This document shows positions 8,700 to 17,330 of a DNA stretch of 64,000 nt, one piece after another. The notes below the pieces were generated by a model. The model saw nothing but the letters and a program-made list of their open reading frames with translations, had not been told where the DNA came from and ran no database searches. Numbering within the stretch: the first letter of the stretch is position 1; each line of letters begins with the position of its first letter. A program made the translations under genes and the position numbers. The stretch is taken from NCBI GenBank assembly GCA_017302835.1, contig JAFLCC010000001.1, positions 310,001 to 374,000 of the forward strand, given 5' to 3'. The stretch is from Deltaproteobacteria bacterium. Its GTDB lineage: Bacteria; Bdellovibrionota; Bdellovibrionia; Bdellovibrionales; Bdellovibrionaceae.

Positions 8700-11600
8700 G
8701 TGCGTCTTTTAAATATATTATTTTCGACGGTTCTTGCAATTCCGCTGGTTCAAGGTGGCGAGTATAAGTGCTATAAAGTCTATTCCAGAAAAAAAGTTAC
8801 TATTATTAAGACAAAAATGCGCGTTGAAAAAAATGTGTTAGCAACGAAAACAAACGCTGCGTGGGAGATTTCACGTGCGGGAATCGCTGAACTAAACACA
8901 AAACTTTATTCTATGGAGAACCTACTTTATTATCTAGGTACTGGTTTGATCGCCAAAGAAAATATTTTGTCTGATGGTGGTGGCGGTGGCGGTAAGACAT
9001 TCGCCATGCGAGAATTTTTTGAATCACAACTACGAGCTGTGAAAGGAGAAACTCAAGATGCCAGAAATCGTTGGAACGTTGATTTGGTTAAATTCATCGA
9101 TGAAATGAATAGGATTATTGACGAAGAGAAAAGATACATAAAAGATGCCGACAAACGATTGTTTACGATCCAATTCCATCAGTTATTAAGTGAAACGTCT
9201 TTGCTGGGTGGACCCAATCCAATCAAGTTTGTAAAAGAAGGTATTTACGAAGTCGATTACAGTCGCGCCTTGATTGCCGAGAAAAATATGTTTGCGATCC
9301 TCGATGAAATCGAAAAAGCCCCACCCAGTTTGCAAATGACATTACTTTCAATCCTGAATGAGCGTCAGGCATTAGCTGGAAACAAAGTTGTTCAAACAAT
9401 GTTAGAATCCATTGCCGGAACAACTAATAAAACATTAGGTCAAATGGTTTCACAAGCGGATCCTCATGAAATCGGTGGACGAATGGCCTACCTAGATCGC
9501 TTTGCGCTAAAGTTCCATTTGGTATACACGGGACATAGTGCAACTGATAATTATCTATTCGTCGAAAACTTAGAAGCCAATAGCAGCGAAAAACGATACA
9601 CGATTATCGATTTGCGCGGCATTCGCCCGCTGGCCGACAATGTTGAAATTTCGAAAGAATTAATTTCTTCAGCGGTCGATGTTGTGACCGAAATGGATCT
9701 TGCGTACAGTCAGCATTTAAAAGAGTTGCAGTCGGCGATAGAAGATCCAGCCAAACAACCTTCTTTTTATCCTCCCTACTCGGGATCGAATCGTGCCAAT
9801 TCTAAAGTTATTAAGATGTGGCAAGCCGCATTTATTATGCGCCAGTTAATTAACGGTGTTGCTTATGAATCGGTAAATTTAAAAATGTCAGCTAAAGATT
9901 TAGTAGATTTAGCTCCGGTTGTTTTACAAGGCGGACCCGATACTTTTCAGTCGGCCCATAGTATTAAGTTAGGATTTTTACAATATAAATATATTGGAGA
10001 ATCTGAAGAGGGCTTACCGATACCAAAAAGTGAAAAGATCGTTGTAGCCAAATCTAACGTTGATGTAACTACGGCGGCCTTCAGGAATAAAGACATCTAT
10101 GCAGAGAATTCAATTTCGACGGGTTACTATGACCCTTCGACAGAAATGTTTACTTATAAATCATTAAATCACGGGCAGATTCGAAAGGTTCATTTCGATG
10201 TCAAAAAAGGAAAACTAAATATACCAAATGAAGTCATCGCAGATGAGCTGGGTGTAGGGCTAGATCTAGATAATGTTTTTTTTGACGGAAATGAATCCCT
10301 TGCAAGACGATTAGCTGATCTAAATAGTCGACTTTCAAAGATTCATGTGAACGCGGTTCGCGGGGGCAAAGATAAGAATGAAACTGGATTTGTTCTTTCA
10401 GGAATCATCGAGGAATACTTAAAGCCAAATAGTCAGGCCGCGATTATAAAAGAAGCCAAAGAACAATTGGCAGAAATTAAAAAGTTCCATGAACGATTTC
10501 GCTCGATTATTAATCCTAAAATTAAAGAGCTAAGTACGGTTTCAATGTCTGAAGTTGATGTTTCTGTAGATATTAAGCAGGATAAAGAATTCTTTGATAG
10601 AGCCACCAAGTTATCGAGCGAATTAGAAGATGCTTTAGATCAGAAAAATTCAGATAAGGTTTTGGATATTGCGATTCAATCAGTTCGATTGGGTTTTGAA
10701 GAGATGACATTCTGGTTTAAAAACTCGGGCAGCACTGTCGCAGGGATGTTCAAAGGGATTTCCTCACGAAGAAACGTTATGCTTTTTGGTCCTCATGGAT
10801 CAGCAAAAACAATGATGTCGCGAATGATATTAGAACGCGAACTCGAAGGCATTTCCGAGATGCAGATTGCAAAAGCCAATGCACTACTGGCTCATGTGTT
10901 ACCTCATGGAGTTAAAGGCAAGGGTTCGGTATGGATTAAACAATTCCATCCCATGTCGACCGAAGGTGATATCGTAGGTCGTCTTGATTTGAAGGCCATG
11001 GAAGAAGGCCGTGGATATACATATAATCGAACGGGCAGCTTGGCCGCGAAAGACGTTTTTTTTGCCTTATTGGATGAATTTGAAAAAGCCCCCCCAGGAG
11101 TAAAAACGGCATTGTTGTCCTTGATGAATGAGCGCGAAGTTTTAGGTGGAGAGGAAAAAGAGGTATCAAATATTATTTCGATGGTGATCACGACGAATTC
11201 GACCCCGAGCGAATTCTTGATTAGCCAGGGTGATTTTTCGACGGGAGCACCGATCTTTGACCGTATTCAACAGAAAGCGTATGTTTTCAACAAAATGGAC
11301 AAAGCGGATTTGAATTCATTTCTATCCCGATTGTATGCGGGTATCATGCCTCGCTTACACAGTCCTTTGATGTTGTCGCAGATTGGACTGTTGGAGAAAT
11401 ATTTCCGCATCGGTGATGCCGATAAAATGCTTCTTCATGAAATCAATGTCGAGTTTTTGAAGATCGTAAAAGATCGTTCAGAGGCAGAACGTGAACTCCA
11501 TAACGGCCAGCGCGACCTGTACCCCACTTATTTTATGAATACGCATGGGGAAAGTCGTCGTACCTTAGGATCCACATTTTTGAAAGAATTGGGAATTACG

Positions 11601-11996
11601 GTGCAAATGAATCGAGTACTCAAGGGCGAGTCGACTCAAAGTTTTAAAGAACAATACGTGTTTGATCTTAAAGACATCGAATCATTTGCAGAAATGTATA
11701 TGACAGCAAACTTCGCATTCGCAGTTAAAGCGCGCTACAATTCAGACGGTGTCCTTTATTTCGTGGTCGAGAAAAAAAGCACTTCTGGGATCGAAGATCG
11801 CATCAGCAACCGCGAAAAAGAAACTCTCTCTCACATGGAATGGGAAGCTACTCAAATGGCAAATATCATCAATGTCAAACTCAAAGCCTTGATGGCCAAC
11901 AAAGAACGCATAGAAATCATGAAACAATTCCCAAAACGCTACCGAACCCTATTCCAAACCGAAGACCAAAGAAAAGCCTGGCTGGACAAACACTAG
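8700..11996 (+). CDS. Tandem MoxR/RavA-like AAA+ ATPase with signal-like N terminus
   Basis: About 1098 residues from the GTG at 8700, which sits four bases after GGAGG. A GTG at 8646 is in frame but lacks a ribosome site. The chosen start gives MRLLNILFSTVLAIPLVQGG, a signal-peptide or anchor-like segment, then EYKCYKVY (Cys24-x-x-Val-Tyr28) as in the four divergent genes. Two AAA modules follow. The first has Walker A GGGGGGKT (Lys99) and Walker B FAILDEIEKAPP near residue 200. The second has Walker A GPHGSAKT near 700 and Walker B FFALLDEFEKAPP near 787. LNERQ and MNERE after each Walker B are typical of MoxR proteins. The family remodels vWA partners; the likely partner is the transglutaminase/vWA protein. 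Whether the ATPase faces the periplasm or the cytoplasm is unresolved, because many Lys/Arg follow the hydrophobic segment and favour a cytoplasmic side. Confidence 0.85.
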   Translation: MRLLNILFSTVLAIPLVQGGEYKCYKVYSRKKVTIIKTKMRVEKNVLATKTNAAWEISRAGIAELNTKLYSMENLLYYLGTGLIAKENILSDGGGGGGKTFAMREFFESQLRAVKGETQDARNRWNVDLVKFIDEMNRIIDEEKRYIKDADKRLFTIQFHQLLSETSLLGGPNPIKFVKEGIYEVDYSRALIAEKNMFAILDEIEKAPPSLQMTLLSILNERQALAGNKVVQTMLESIAGTTNKTLGQMVSQADPHEIGGRMAYLDRFALKFHLVYTGHSATDNYLFVENLEANSSEKRYTIIDLRGIRPLADNVEISKELISSAVDVVTEMDLAYSQHLKELQSAIEDPAKQPSFYPPYSGSNRANSKVIKMWQAAFIMRQLINGVAYESVNLKMSAKDLVDLAPVVLQGGPDTFQSAHSIKLGFLQYKYIGESEEGLPIPKSEKIVVAKSNVDVTTAAFRNKDIYAENSISTGYYDPSTEMFTYKSLNHGQIRKVHFDVKKGKLNIPNEVIADELGVGLDLDNVFFDGNESLARRLADLNSRLSKIHVNAVRGGKDKNETGFVLSGIIEEYLKPNSQAAIIKEAKEQLAEIKKFHERFRSIINPKIKELSTVSMSEVDVSVDIKQDKEFFDRATKLSSELEDALDQKNSDKVLDIAIQSVRLGFEEMTFWFKNSGSTVAGMFKGISSRRNVMLFGPHGSAKTMMSRMILERELEGISEMQIAKANALLAHVLPHGVKGKGSVWIKQFHPMSTEGDIVGRLDLKAMEEGRGYTYNRTGSLAAKDVFFALLDEFEKAPPGVKTALLSLMNEREVLGGEEKEVSNIISMVITTNSTPSEFLISQGDFSTGAPIFDRIQQKAYVFNKMDKADLNSFLSRLYAGIMPRLHSPLMLSQIGLLEKYFRIGDADKMLLHEINVEFLKIVKDRSEAERELHNGQRDLYPTYFMNTHGESRRTLGSTFLKELGITVQMNRVLKGESTQSFKEQYVFDLKDIESFAEMYMTANFAFAVKARYNSDGVLYFVVEKKSTSGIEDRISNREKETLSHMEWEATQMANIINVKLKALMANKERIEIMKQFPKRYRTLFQTEDQRKAWLDKH

Positions 11997-12019
11997 GAGG
12001 TGTTCAGCTTATCCAGCCA
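11979..12019. terminator. Inverted repeat between convergent genes
   Basis: TGGCTGGA (11979-11986) and TCCAGCCA (12012-12019) are perfect complements. Nested inside, ACAC and GTGT can pair around the AAA+ stop codon (11994-11996). The structure lies at the tail of the AAA+ gene and just before the end of the convergent PilZ gene, where a bidirectional terminator would be expected. There is no long T run. Confidence 0.45.
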
Positions 12020-12025
12020 AAACCC

Positions 12026-12463
12026 CTACTGTGTGTCCTTTTCAAACTCTCCAGGGCCAGGAAGTAAGTCCATTAAACATTCACGCCAGTATTCAGGGGC
12101 ATCATCAGAATAATCGAGGGCAATGTGAAAGCCCTTTTTTCCAATAAACTTTGTTCTTTTAATTTCGCCGCTAATTTCAATATTCATCGGTTCTAATTTA
12201 ATATAGACGCGGTTCCCGACAAGGCAGTCGAGGTTCAAATTACTTCGAAGGGACTGGGGGATAAGATCTGTCCTTTGAACGATCAGGAGTAGACCTGTCG
12301 CAGAAGCCTCTACGATATCGCAATTTTTTGCGAGTTTTGCGAGATTATTTAAGGAAGCTAAGTAGGCCACTTTTATTGGCTCAACTTCTTTTCTTGGGGA
12401 AACCCGTTTGTTTTTCATTGCCAGTGAACTTTTATCTTTCTTCAGTTTTTTTGCTTTTTCCAT
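12026..12463 (-). CDS. PilZ-domain protein
   Basis: 145 residues. After a Lys-rich N terminus comes RVSPR (the RxxxR arm of PilZ), then a beta-barrel-like region with EASATGLLL at the position of the (D/N)xSxxG motif. These are the two c-di-GMP-contacting elements, although the D/N position reads as Glu-Ala here, so binding may be weakened. PilZ proteins act as c-di-GMP receptors or adaptors in motility and surface behaviour. The ATG follows AAGGA. It stands alone on the minus strand. Confidence 0.75.
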   Translation of the reverse strand: MEKAKKLKKDKSSLAMKNKRVSPRKEVEPIKVAYLASLNNLAKLAKNCDIVEASATGLLLIVQRTDLIPQSLRSNLNLDCLVGNRVYIKLEPMNIEISGEIKRTKFIGKKGFHIALDYSDDAPEYWRECLMDLLPGPGEFEKDTQ

Positions 12464-12837
12464 CGCATCCTTTTCCTTTTTTTTCGCAGAGATTGATTTT
12501 CAAGCTTTCGGTGCAGGTATGCCTATCTTCTCGGAGGGTGACGGACGAAAGTTAAGTCGATTCTTAGTTTGAAAAAAAATATATAAGAGTAGACGATCTT
12601 GATTTGAAACCACTGTATAAAACTTAGTCGAATTAAAAACGTTTAAAAATTAGGAGTGATTCATTGGCGTTTCAAAATAGTAGCCAGGGACAGCTGGGTG
12701 AATTCCAACTTTACAGCTATTCCCGATAATGACATTTCATCTTGGGATAAAAAGCTCCATATGAAATTGAATTTGATAATGTTGAGAAAAATAATACGAA
12801 ATTATTTAATAACAGAGATTTATTTATCATTTTGGAT
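12464..12837. other. 374-base intergenic stretch with a possible short ORF
   Basis: The left part must hold the PilZ promoter. On the plus strand a TATAAA at about 12617 precedes AGGAGTGA (about 12652-12659) and a TTG-started 21-codon frame at 12664-12729, which reads FQNSSQGQLGEFQLYSYSR then stops. It has the signals of a leader peptide or tiny protein but no recognisable identity. A longer plus-strand frame running into nadA looks like noise. Nothing else is recognised. Confidence 0.3.
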
Positions 12838-13809
12838 TCAGTTGCTATTGGGCCAGATTATTGATTTTCCCGAAGCCACATCCATCATTCTTTGGAGGGC
12901 AAGGCGTGCTTTTTTTTGCAGGCTCGGTTCTAATATGATTTCTGGCTTCAAAGTCTCCAATGCGGCTTTGATTTTTTCGAGGCTATTTAGTTTCATGTAA
13001 GGGCAATCATTGCAGGCACAGGAAGCATCTTCGACTGGCGCTTGAATGAGTTCGACATCGGTTCGGAGTTTTTTCATTTGATGAAAGATACCCGTTTCGG
13101 TGGCGACAATAAATTTTTTTGCTGGGTTTTTTTGAACCTCTTCAAGCAACCTCGAAGTGGAGCCAATGACAGAGGCAAATTGAAGAACATTCTCTTCGCA
13201 CTCGGGATGAGCAATCACTACGGCATCAGGATGATTAAAGATCATTTCGTTTAAGCGTTTAGCATTAAACAAAACATGAACTTCACAGGAACCTGGCCAT
13301 AATTCAAAACGACGATTTAATTTTTTCATTAAGTAACGTCCAAGATGTTGATCTGGACCAAATAAAATTTGGCGATCCTTGGGAATGGAAGAAATTATTT
13401 TCTCAGCATTTGAAGAAGTAATGATAACATCGGAAATAGATTTTACTTCTGCAGAAGAATTAATATAAGTGACGACAAGGGCTTTAGGGTGTTGCTGTTT
13501 CCACGCCAAATATTTTTCATAAGGCGAAGAGCTTACTAAAGAGCATCCTGCTTCTAAATCAGGAACTAAAACTCTTTTGTCGGGATTTAGGATCTTCACA
13601 CTTTCTGCCATAAAGACGACGCCAGCGAGTAAAATCACTTCAGAATTAAGCTCCTGGCCTTTTTGAGCTAGAAAGTAACTATCACCAACAAAGTCAGCAA
13701 TATCTTGAATATCACCATCTTCATAGTAGTGGGCCAAGATGGTAGCCTTTTTTATTTTTTTTAATTCAAGAATTTCAGAAGTGAGCGTGTGAACCTTATC
13801 GTAGATCAT
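12838..13809 (-). CDS. nadA: Quinolinate synthase NadA
   Basis: 323 residues, normal length. NadA condenses iminoaspartate with dihydroxyacetone phosphate to quinolinate in de novo NAD synthesis, using an oxygen-sensitive [4Fe-4S] cluster. HYYEDGDIQDIADF near the N terminus, the Cys in EAGCSLVSSSP and the CACNDCPYMKLN motif near residue 265 are diagnostic, and another Cys lies in HPECEENV. The ATG at 13809 has only a weak purine stretch before it. No nadB or nadC is in the window, so NAD synthesis genes are dispersed here. Confidence 0.95.
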   Translation of the reverse strand: MIYDKVHTLTSEILELKKIKKATILAHYYEDGDIQDIADFVGDSYFLAQKGQELNSEVILLAGVVFMAESVKILNPDKRVLVPDLEAGCSLVSSSPYEKYLAWKQQHPKALVVTYINSSAEVKSISDVIITSSNAEKIISSIPKDRQILFGPDQHLGRYLMKKLNRRFELWPGSCEVHVLFNAKRLNEMIFNHPDAVVIAHPECEENVLQFASVIGSTSRLLEEVQKNPAKKFIVATETGIFHQMKKLRTDVELIQAPVEDASCACNDCPYMKLNSLEKIKAALETLKPEIILEPSLQKKARLALQRMMDVASGKSIIWPNSN

Positions 13810-13846
13810 AAAACAAAATCCTTTTGTCCTTTTGGGGACAGGCTCT

Positions 13847-14440
13847 TTATAAGGAGGAGCCCCCTTTTAATACATTTATGATCGACTTAGAAGCACTTTT
13901 TAGAGATTCAAAGACTCCCCGGCCCTCATTGGCCGTGGCTTCAAATTCAGGAGCATTAAATGGATTGAGCGTGGCCCTAAGCTCTGGCAAAGAGGCGGCA
14001 TTTGGAAGGTCCCTTTTGTTATATTGCATAATTAAAGGAATTTCTCTGATATTATAGCCTTGTTGTTCTAGATTAGTTTGCAAATTTTTAAGAGATTCTA
14101 AGTTCTCTTCCATGCGTTCGATCTGTGAGTCAGCCACAAAAACAACACCATCTAAGCCTTTCAGAATTAATTTTCGAGAGGCATCATATACCACTTGTCC
14201 TGGAACAGTGTACAAATGAAATCTGGTTTTAAATCCACGAATTTCGCCAATGTTCAAGGGCAGAAAATCAAAAAACAAAGTTCTTTCAATATCTGTACTC
14301 AAGGTGATGAGTTTGGATTTTTCATCCTCACTTGTTTGCCGATAGACCCATTGTAAATTCGTAGTTTTTCCACCCAAAGAAGGTCCATAGTAGACGACTT
14401 TACAATGAATTTCTTTAGCGTTGTAATTTATAAAAGACAT
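13847..14440 (-). CDS. mglA: MglA-family small GTPase
   Basis: 197 residues. Ras-like GTPase of the bacterial MglA family, which sets front-rear polarity in myxobacterial gliding and prey-invasion polarity in Bdellovibrio. G1 is GPSLGGKTT (19-27), G3 is TVPGQVVYDASRK and G4 is YNKRDL. The Asp-to-Pro change in the G3 loop (VPGQ where Ras has DTAGQ) is usual for MglA. It is the last gene of dnaX-ybaB-recR-mglA, its ATG overlapping the recR stop (TAATG). No MglB partner is in the window. Confidence 0.93.
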   Translation of the reverse strand: MSFINYNAKEIHCKVVYYGPSLGGKTTNLQWVYRQTSEDEKSKLITLSTDIERTLFFDFLPLNIGEIRGFKTRFHLYTVPGQVVYDASRKLILKGLDGVVFVADSQIERMEENLESLKNLQTNLEQQGYNIREIPLIMQYNKRDLPNAASLPELRATLNPFNAPEFEATANEGRGVFESLKSASKSIINVLKGGSSL

Positions 14441-15051
14441 TACAGCTCCACACGGTTTTCTAAGGCTCGATTCATAGTTCTATCATCTACGAAATCGATG
14501 TCTCCCCCGATTGGAACACCATGGGCGATTCGACTCAAGCGAATTCCACGATTCTGCAGTAATTTTGTAATGTATAGCACAGTAGTGTCACCCTCAAGAT
14601 CGGCATCCAATGCCAGGATAATTTCTTTGATTGGAGTGCCGTTGAGCTCTGCTTTGTTGAGCCTTTGAACTAATTCTTTAATTTTTAAATGGTCTGGAGT
14701 GATTCCATCCAAAGGGGAAAGGGCTCCATGTAATACATGATAGCGACCACGAAAGCCCCCGGAGGACTCAATTCTCATGACGTCAGAGGGATCTTCAACC
14801 AAGCAAAACACATCATTTTGCCGGTGAACATCCGAACAAAATTTACAAATAGTTGAATCAGTGAAATTAAAGCATTCAGGGCAGTCATGGACCTCTGCAC
14901 TGACTCGCCTTAAAGCTTCAGAAAGGGATTCTGAGTAATCTGCTTTAGACTTTAAAATATAGTAGGCCAAACGCTGGGCCGTTTTCGGCCCAATACCTGG
15001 GAGCTTAGTGAGCTCATGAACTAGTTTTTCTAAAGCGGGTATGCGTAACAT
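14440..15051 (-). CDS. recR: Recombination mediator RecR
   Basis: 203 residues, full length. RecR works with RecO (and RecF) to load RecA on SSB-coated DNA. It shows the helix-hairpin-helix start (LPGIGPKTAQRLAYYIL), a four-Cys zinc finger (CPECFNFTD...CKFC) near residues 57-71 and a Toprim domain (EIILALDADLEGDTT). It starts directly after the ybaB stop, with its ATG at 15051, matching the widely conserved dnaX-ybaB-recR order. Confidence 0.97.
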   Translation of the reverse strand: MLRIPALEKLVHELTKLPGIGPKTAQRLAYYILKSKADYSESLSEALRRVSAEVHDCPECFNFTDSTICKFCSDVHRQNDVFCLVEDPSDVMRIESSGGFRGRYHVLHGALSPLDGITPDHLKIKELVQRLNKAELNGTPIKEIILALDADLEGDTTVLYITKLLQNRGIRLSRIAHGVPIGGDIDFVDDRTMNRALENRVEL

Positions 15052-15375
15052 TTAGAACAAACCTGGAATTCCCATACCACCGGTAATCTTTTCCATTTCC
15101 TTGGCCATTGTGTCTTTGGCCATCTTGAGGGCATCATTGGTTGCTGAGACAATCATGTCTTGTAACATTTCTGCATCCCCGGCCTTAAAAACATCGGGAT
15201 TAATAGTCACAGCCAACATTTTGTGATCCCCATTGATTTTGATGGTCACGGCGCCACCACCAGAGGTTCCTGAGAACTCTTGTTTACCAATTTCTTCTTG
15301 GGTTTTCTTCATTTTTAATTGCATTTGATTGGCCTGTTTCATTAACTGAGCCATTCCTCCAGCCATACCTTTCAT
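15052..15375 (-). CDS. ybaB: YbaB/EbfC-family nucleoid-associated protein
   Basis: 107 residues. A small dimeric DNA-binding protein of the YbaB/EbfC family. The N-terminal helix is Met/Lys/Gln-rich (LMKQANQMQLKMKKTQEE), followed by the signature sheet GGGAVTIKINGDHKML and a C-terminal helix with NDALKMAKDTMAKEM. The start codon follows AAAGGA. Position between dnaX and recR is the textbook arrangement. It ends one base before recR begins, so the two are co-translated. Confidence 0.95.
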   Translation of the reverse strand: MKGMAGGMAQLMKQANQMQLKMKKTQEEIGKQEFSGTSGGGAVTIKINGDHKMLAVTINPDVFKAGDAEMLQDMIVSATNDALKMAKDTMAKEMEKITGGMGIPGLF

Positions 15376-15441
15376 AAAAAATCCTTTCTTTTAAGAGATC
15401 TCTCGCTATGTACTTTTTAGGTACTTTAATAGGAAAGAGAT

Positions 15442-17163
15442 CTAATTTTTCTCTGGTTTTAGATCCGTCACTGATTTGATGGACCCATTGAAAGCTTTTT
15501 GCGCAGCCATCACCTTTGGGTCATTCATAATTTTTTGTTTGATCTCTTCCTCGGCGAGTAATGATTTCTTAGTCATGATTGCCTGGGCTGTTTCTCCTTG
15601 AGGGGAGGACTGCAAGACCACTTCAAAAGCATATCCATTGCCCCAGTAGGAATCAATATATCCTTGTAATTTTTTTTTCGTAGCATTGTCGTTTAGCTGA
15701 TCTTTCAAAAAAACTAAACTTTTAGGAATGCTCAATGATAATTTTTTGCCGACTTCAGAGTTGAAAATAACATTTTCTAACTTAGCGGAAAAAAGAGCGT
15801 CTTCAATGCGCAAGAGCTCAATAAAATGGGTCCATTTTTCCGCCGGAGTTTCTCCTGTAACTTTTCTGAGGACAGGTTTTGGAGGCTCTATTTTTAGAGG
15901 CTCTATTTTTGGAGCTGAAGTAGTCAAGGATGGAAAGGATGGAGGGGGTTCCGTGGTGGTATTTTTAACTTGTGTCTGAAAATGTTGAGAAGAGTGGGAA
16001 TGGCTAGGTGTCTTTGAAGGAGGGACTTGCGGTGAATTTAAATGGGAAAGCAAAACCTGCAAGTCTTGAATCCTTGGCCCTGAAGACAAGCGCAACAGCA
16101 ACATCTCGACAATCAACATAGGATCTTGAGTGTAGTTTAAATCCTGGCTGGCTTTTAAAAGCATATCGAATAATAAATGAATATCTTCTTGGCTGCATTT
16201 TTGTGTTAAAAAAGCCAAGCGTTCGAACTCACTTTCTGGAATTTCAATGATAGTCGTCGCTTCAGCTCCAGAGACTTTGATTACCAACAGATGGCGGGTG
16301 AGCTCAATCAACTCTTGAAAAAATAAATCAGGCTCTAGACCAGCCAACTTCAAAGAACGAAAAAGAATCACCATTTCTTTAGCTGCGCGATCAAGAATTA
16401 ACTCTAGAGTTTTAAATAAAAGCTCGCGATCAGTGAGACCTAAGATTTCTTGGACTAGTTTTTTGCTAAGGGGGCCATTGGCAAAGGTAATCACCTGATC
16501 TAATAGACTTTGGCTGTCTCGCATCGAACCATCAGCTTGTTTGGCGATTAGCCATAAAGCATCGTCATCAGTCGTTATTTTATCTTGGGAACAAATAAAC
16601 TTAAGATGTTCGGCAATTTGTTTGATGGAAATACGGCGAAAATCAAAACGCTGACAACGGGAAAGAATTGTTTGGGGAATTTTGTGAACTTCCGTTGTTG
16701 CCATGATAAAAACAATATGAGGGGGAGGCTCTTCCAAGGTTTTTAAGAGCGCATTGAAAGCCGAAGTTGAAAGCATATGAACTTCATCAATGATATAAAC
16801 TTTGTAGGAACCAGAGGACGGCATGTAGCCCACGGTCTCGCGCAGGTCTCTGATAGAATCAACGCCATTATTTGAAGCCCCGTCAATTTCGATAACATCA
16901 ACACTGCTAGAGTCGGCGATTTCAAGACAACTTGAACAGTGATTGCAGGGAATAAAATCCTGAGCCTGGGGGCAGCGAAGAGCTTTTGCTAAAATCCGAG
17001 CCGAGGTGGTTTTGCCTGTACCTCGAGGACCAGTGAACAGGATGGCGTGGGGAATGCGACCATTTTTTAAAGCATTGATCAGGGTCTGAGTGATATGACT
17101 TTGGCCAACAACTTCTTGGAAAGATTGAGGTCGCCATTTTCTGGCTATAACTTGATAACTCAT
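15442..17163 (-). CDS. dnaX: DNA polymerase III tau/gamma subunit
   Basis: 573 residues. Clamp-loader ATPase of the replicative polymerase. Walker A GPRGTGKT (45-52), zinc-module cysteines 64, 73, 76 and 79, Walker B IIDEVHML and the SRC box (LSRCQRFDF) are all present. After about residue 370 comes a Pro/Ser/Thr-rich linker and a shorter tau-like C-terminal domain. I did not see an obvious slippery A run plus early stop that would produce gamma by frameshifting. It is the first gene of dnaX-ybaB-recR-mglA, with the SRP RNA gene immediately upstream on the same strand. Confidence 0.97.
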   Translation of the reverse strand: MSYQVIARKWRPQSFQEVVGQSHITQTLINALKNGRIPHAILFTGPRGTGKTTSARILAKALRCPQAQDFIPCNHCSSCLEIADSSSVDVIEIDGASNNGVDSIRDLRETVGYMPSSGSYKVYIIDEVHMLSTSAFNALLKTLEEPPPHIVFIMATTEVHKIPQTILSRCQRFDFRRISIKQIAEHLKFICSQDKITTDDDALWLIAKQADGSMRDSQSLLDQVITFANGPLSKKLVQEILGLTDRELLFKTLELILDRAAKEMVILFRSLKLAGLEPDLFFQELIELTRHLLVIKVSGAEATTIIEIPESEFERLAFLTQKCSQEDIHLLFDMLLKASQDLNYTQDPMLIVEMLLLRLSSGPRIQDLQVLLSHLNSPQVPPSKTPSHSHSSQHFQTQVKNTTTEPPPSFPSLTTSAPKIEPLKIEPPKPVLRKVTGETPAEKWTHFIELLRIEDALFSAKLENVIFNSEVGKKLSLSIPKSLVFLKDQLNDNATKKKLQGYIDSYWGNGYAFEVVLQSSPQGETAQAIMTKKSLLAEEEIKQKIMNDPKVMAAQKAFNGSIKSVTDLKPEKN

Positions 17164-17200
17164 GTGCCATCACTCCCCAAAAAGCATTACGACTAAAAAA

Positions 17201-17296
17201 GTGCCGAGCACCCCATATCACATAGTCCTCTGGGTACCGTTGCTTCCTTCCGGATCTAGCGGGATTCATCAAAGACGCTATTGTATGGGACTCGGC
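17201..17296 (-). ncRNA. ffs: Signal recognition particle 4.5S RNA (small bacterial type)
   Basis: On the minus strand the segment begins GGCCGAGUCCC and ends GGUGCUCGGCAC, so the ends pair into one long hairpin. The apical part reads GAUCCGGAAGGAAGCAACGG, containing the conserved GGAAGC...  GGAA tetraloop region bound by Ffh. About 96 nt, with no Alu domain, as in most Gram-negatives. It lies just upstream of dnaX, a frequent bacterial location. Boundaries may be off by a few bases. Confidence 0.93.
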
Positions 17297-17330
17297 CTAT
17301 TGGGTTTAACCTACATAGAACTTCTTAGCA

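Noticed and set aside
12656-13000. A plus-strand 114-codon frame overlapping nadA
   Set aside because: It runs opposite a secure nadA and has no family-like composition, although a short alternative frame at 12664 is mentioned as a separate possibility.
16922-17272. A 116-codon minus-strand frame over the SRP RNA and dnaX start
   Set aside because: It is read through a clear structural RNA and the dnaX gene; no protein-like features.
17164-17330. tRNA search around the SRP RNA
   Set aside because: The structure is fully explained by the 4.5S RNA; no cloverleaf or T-arm sequence is seen.
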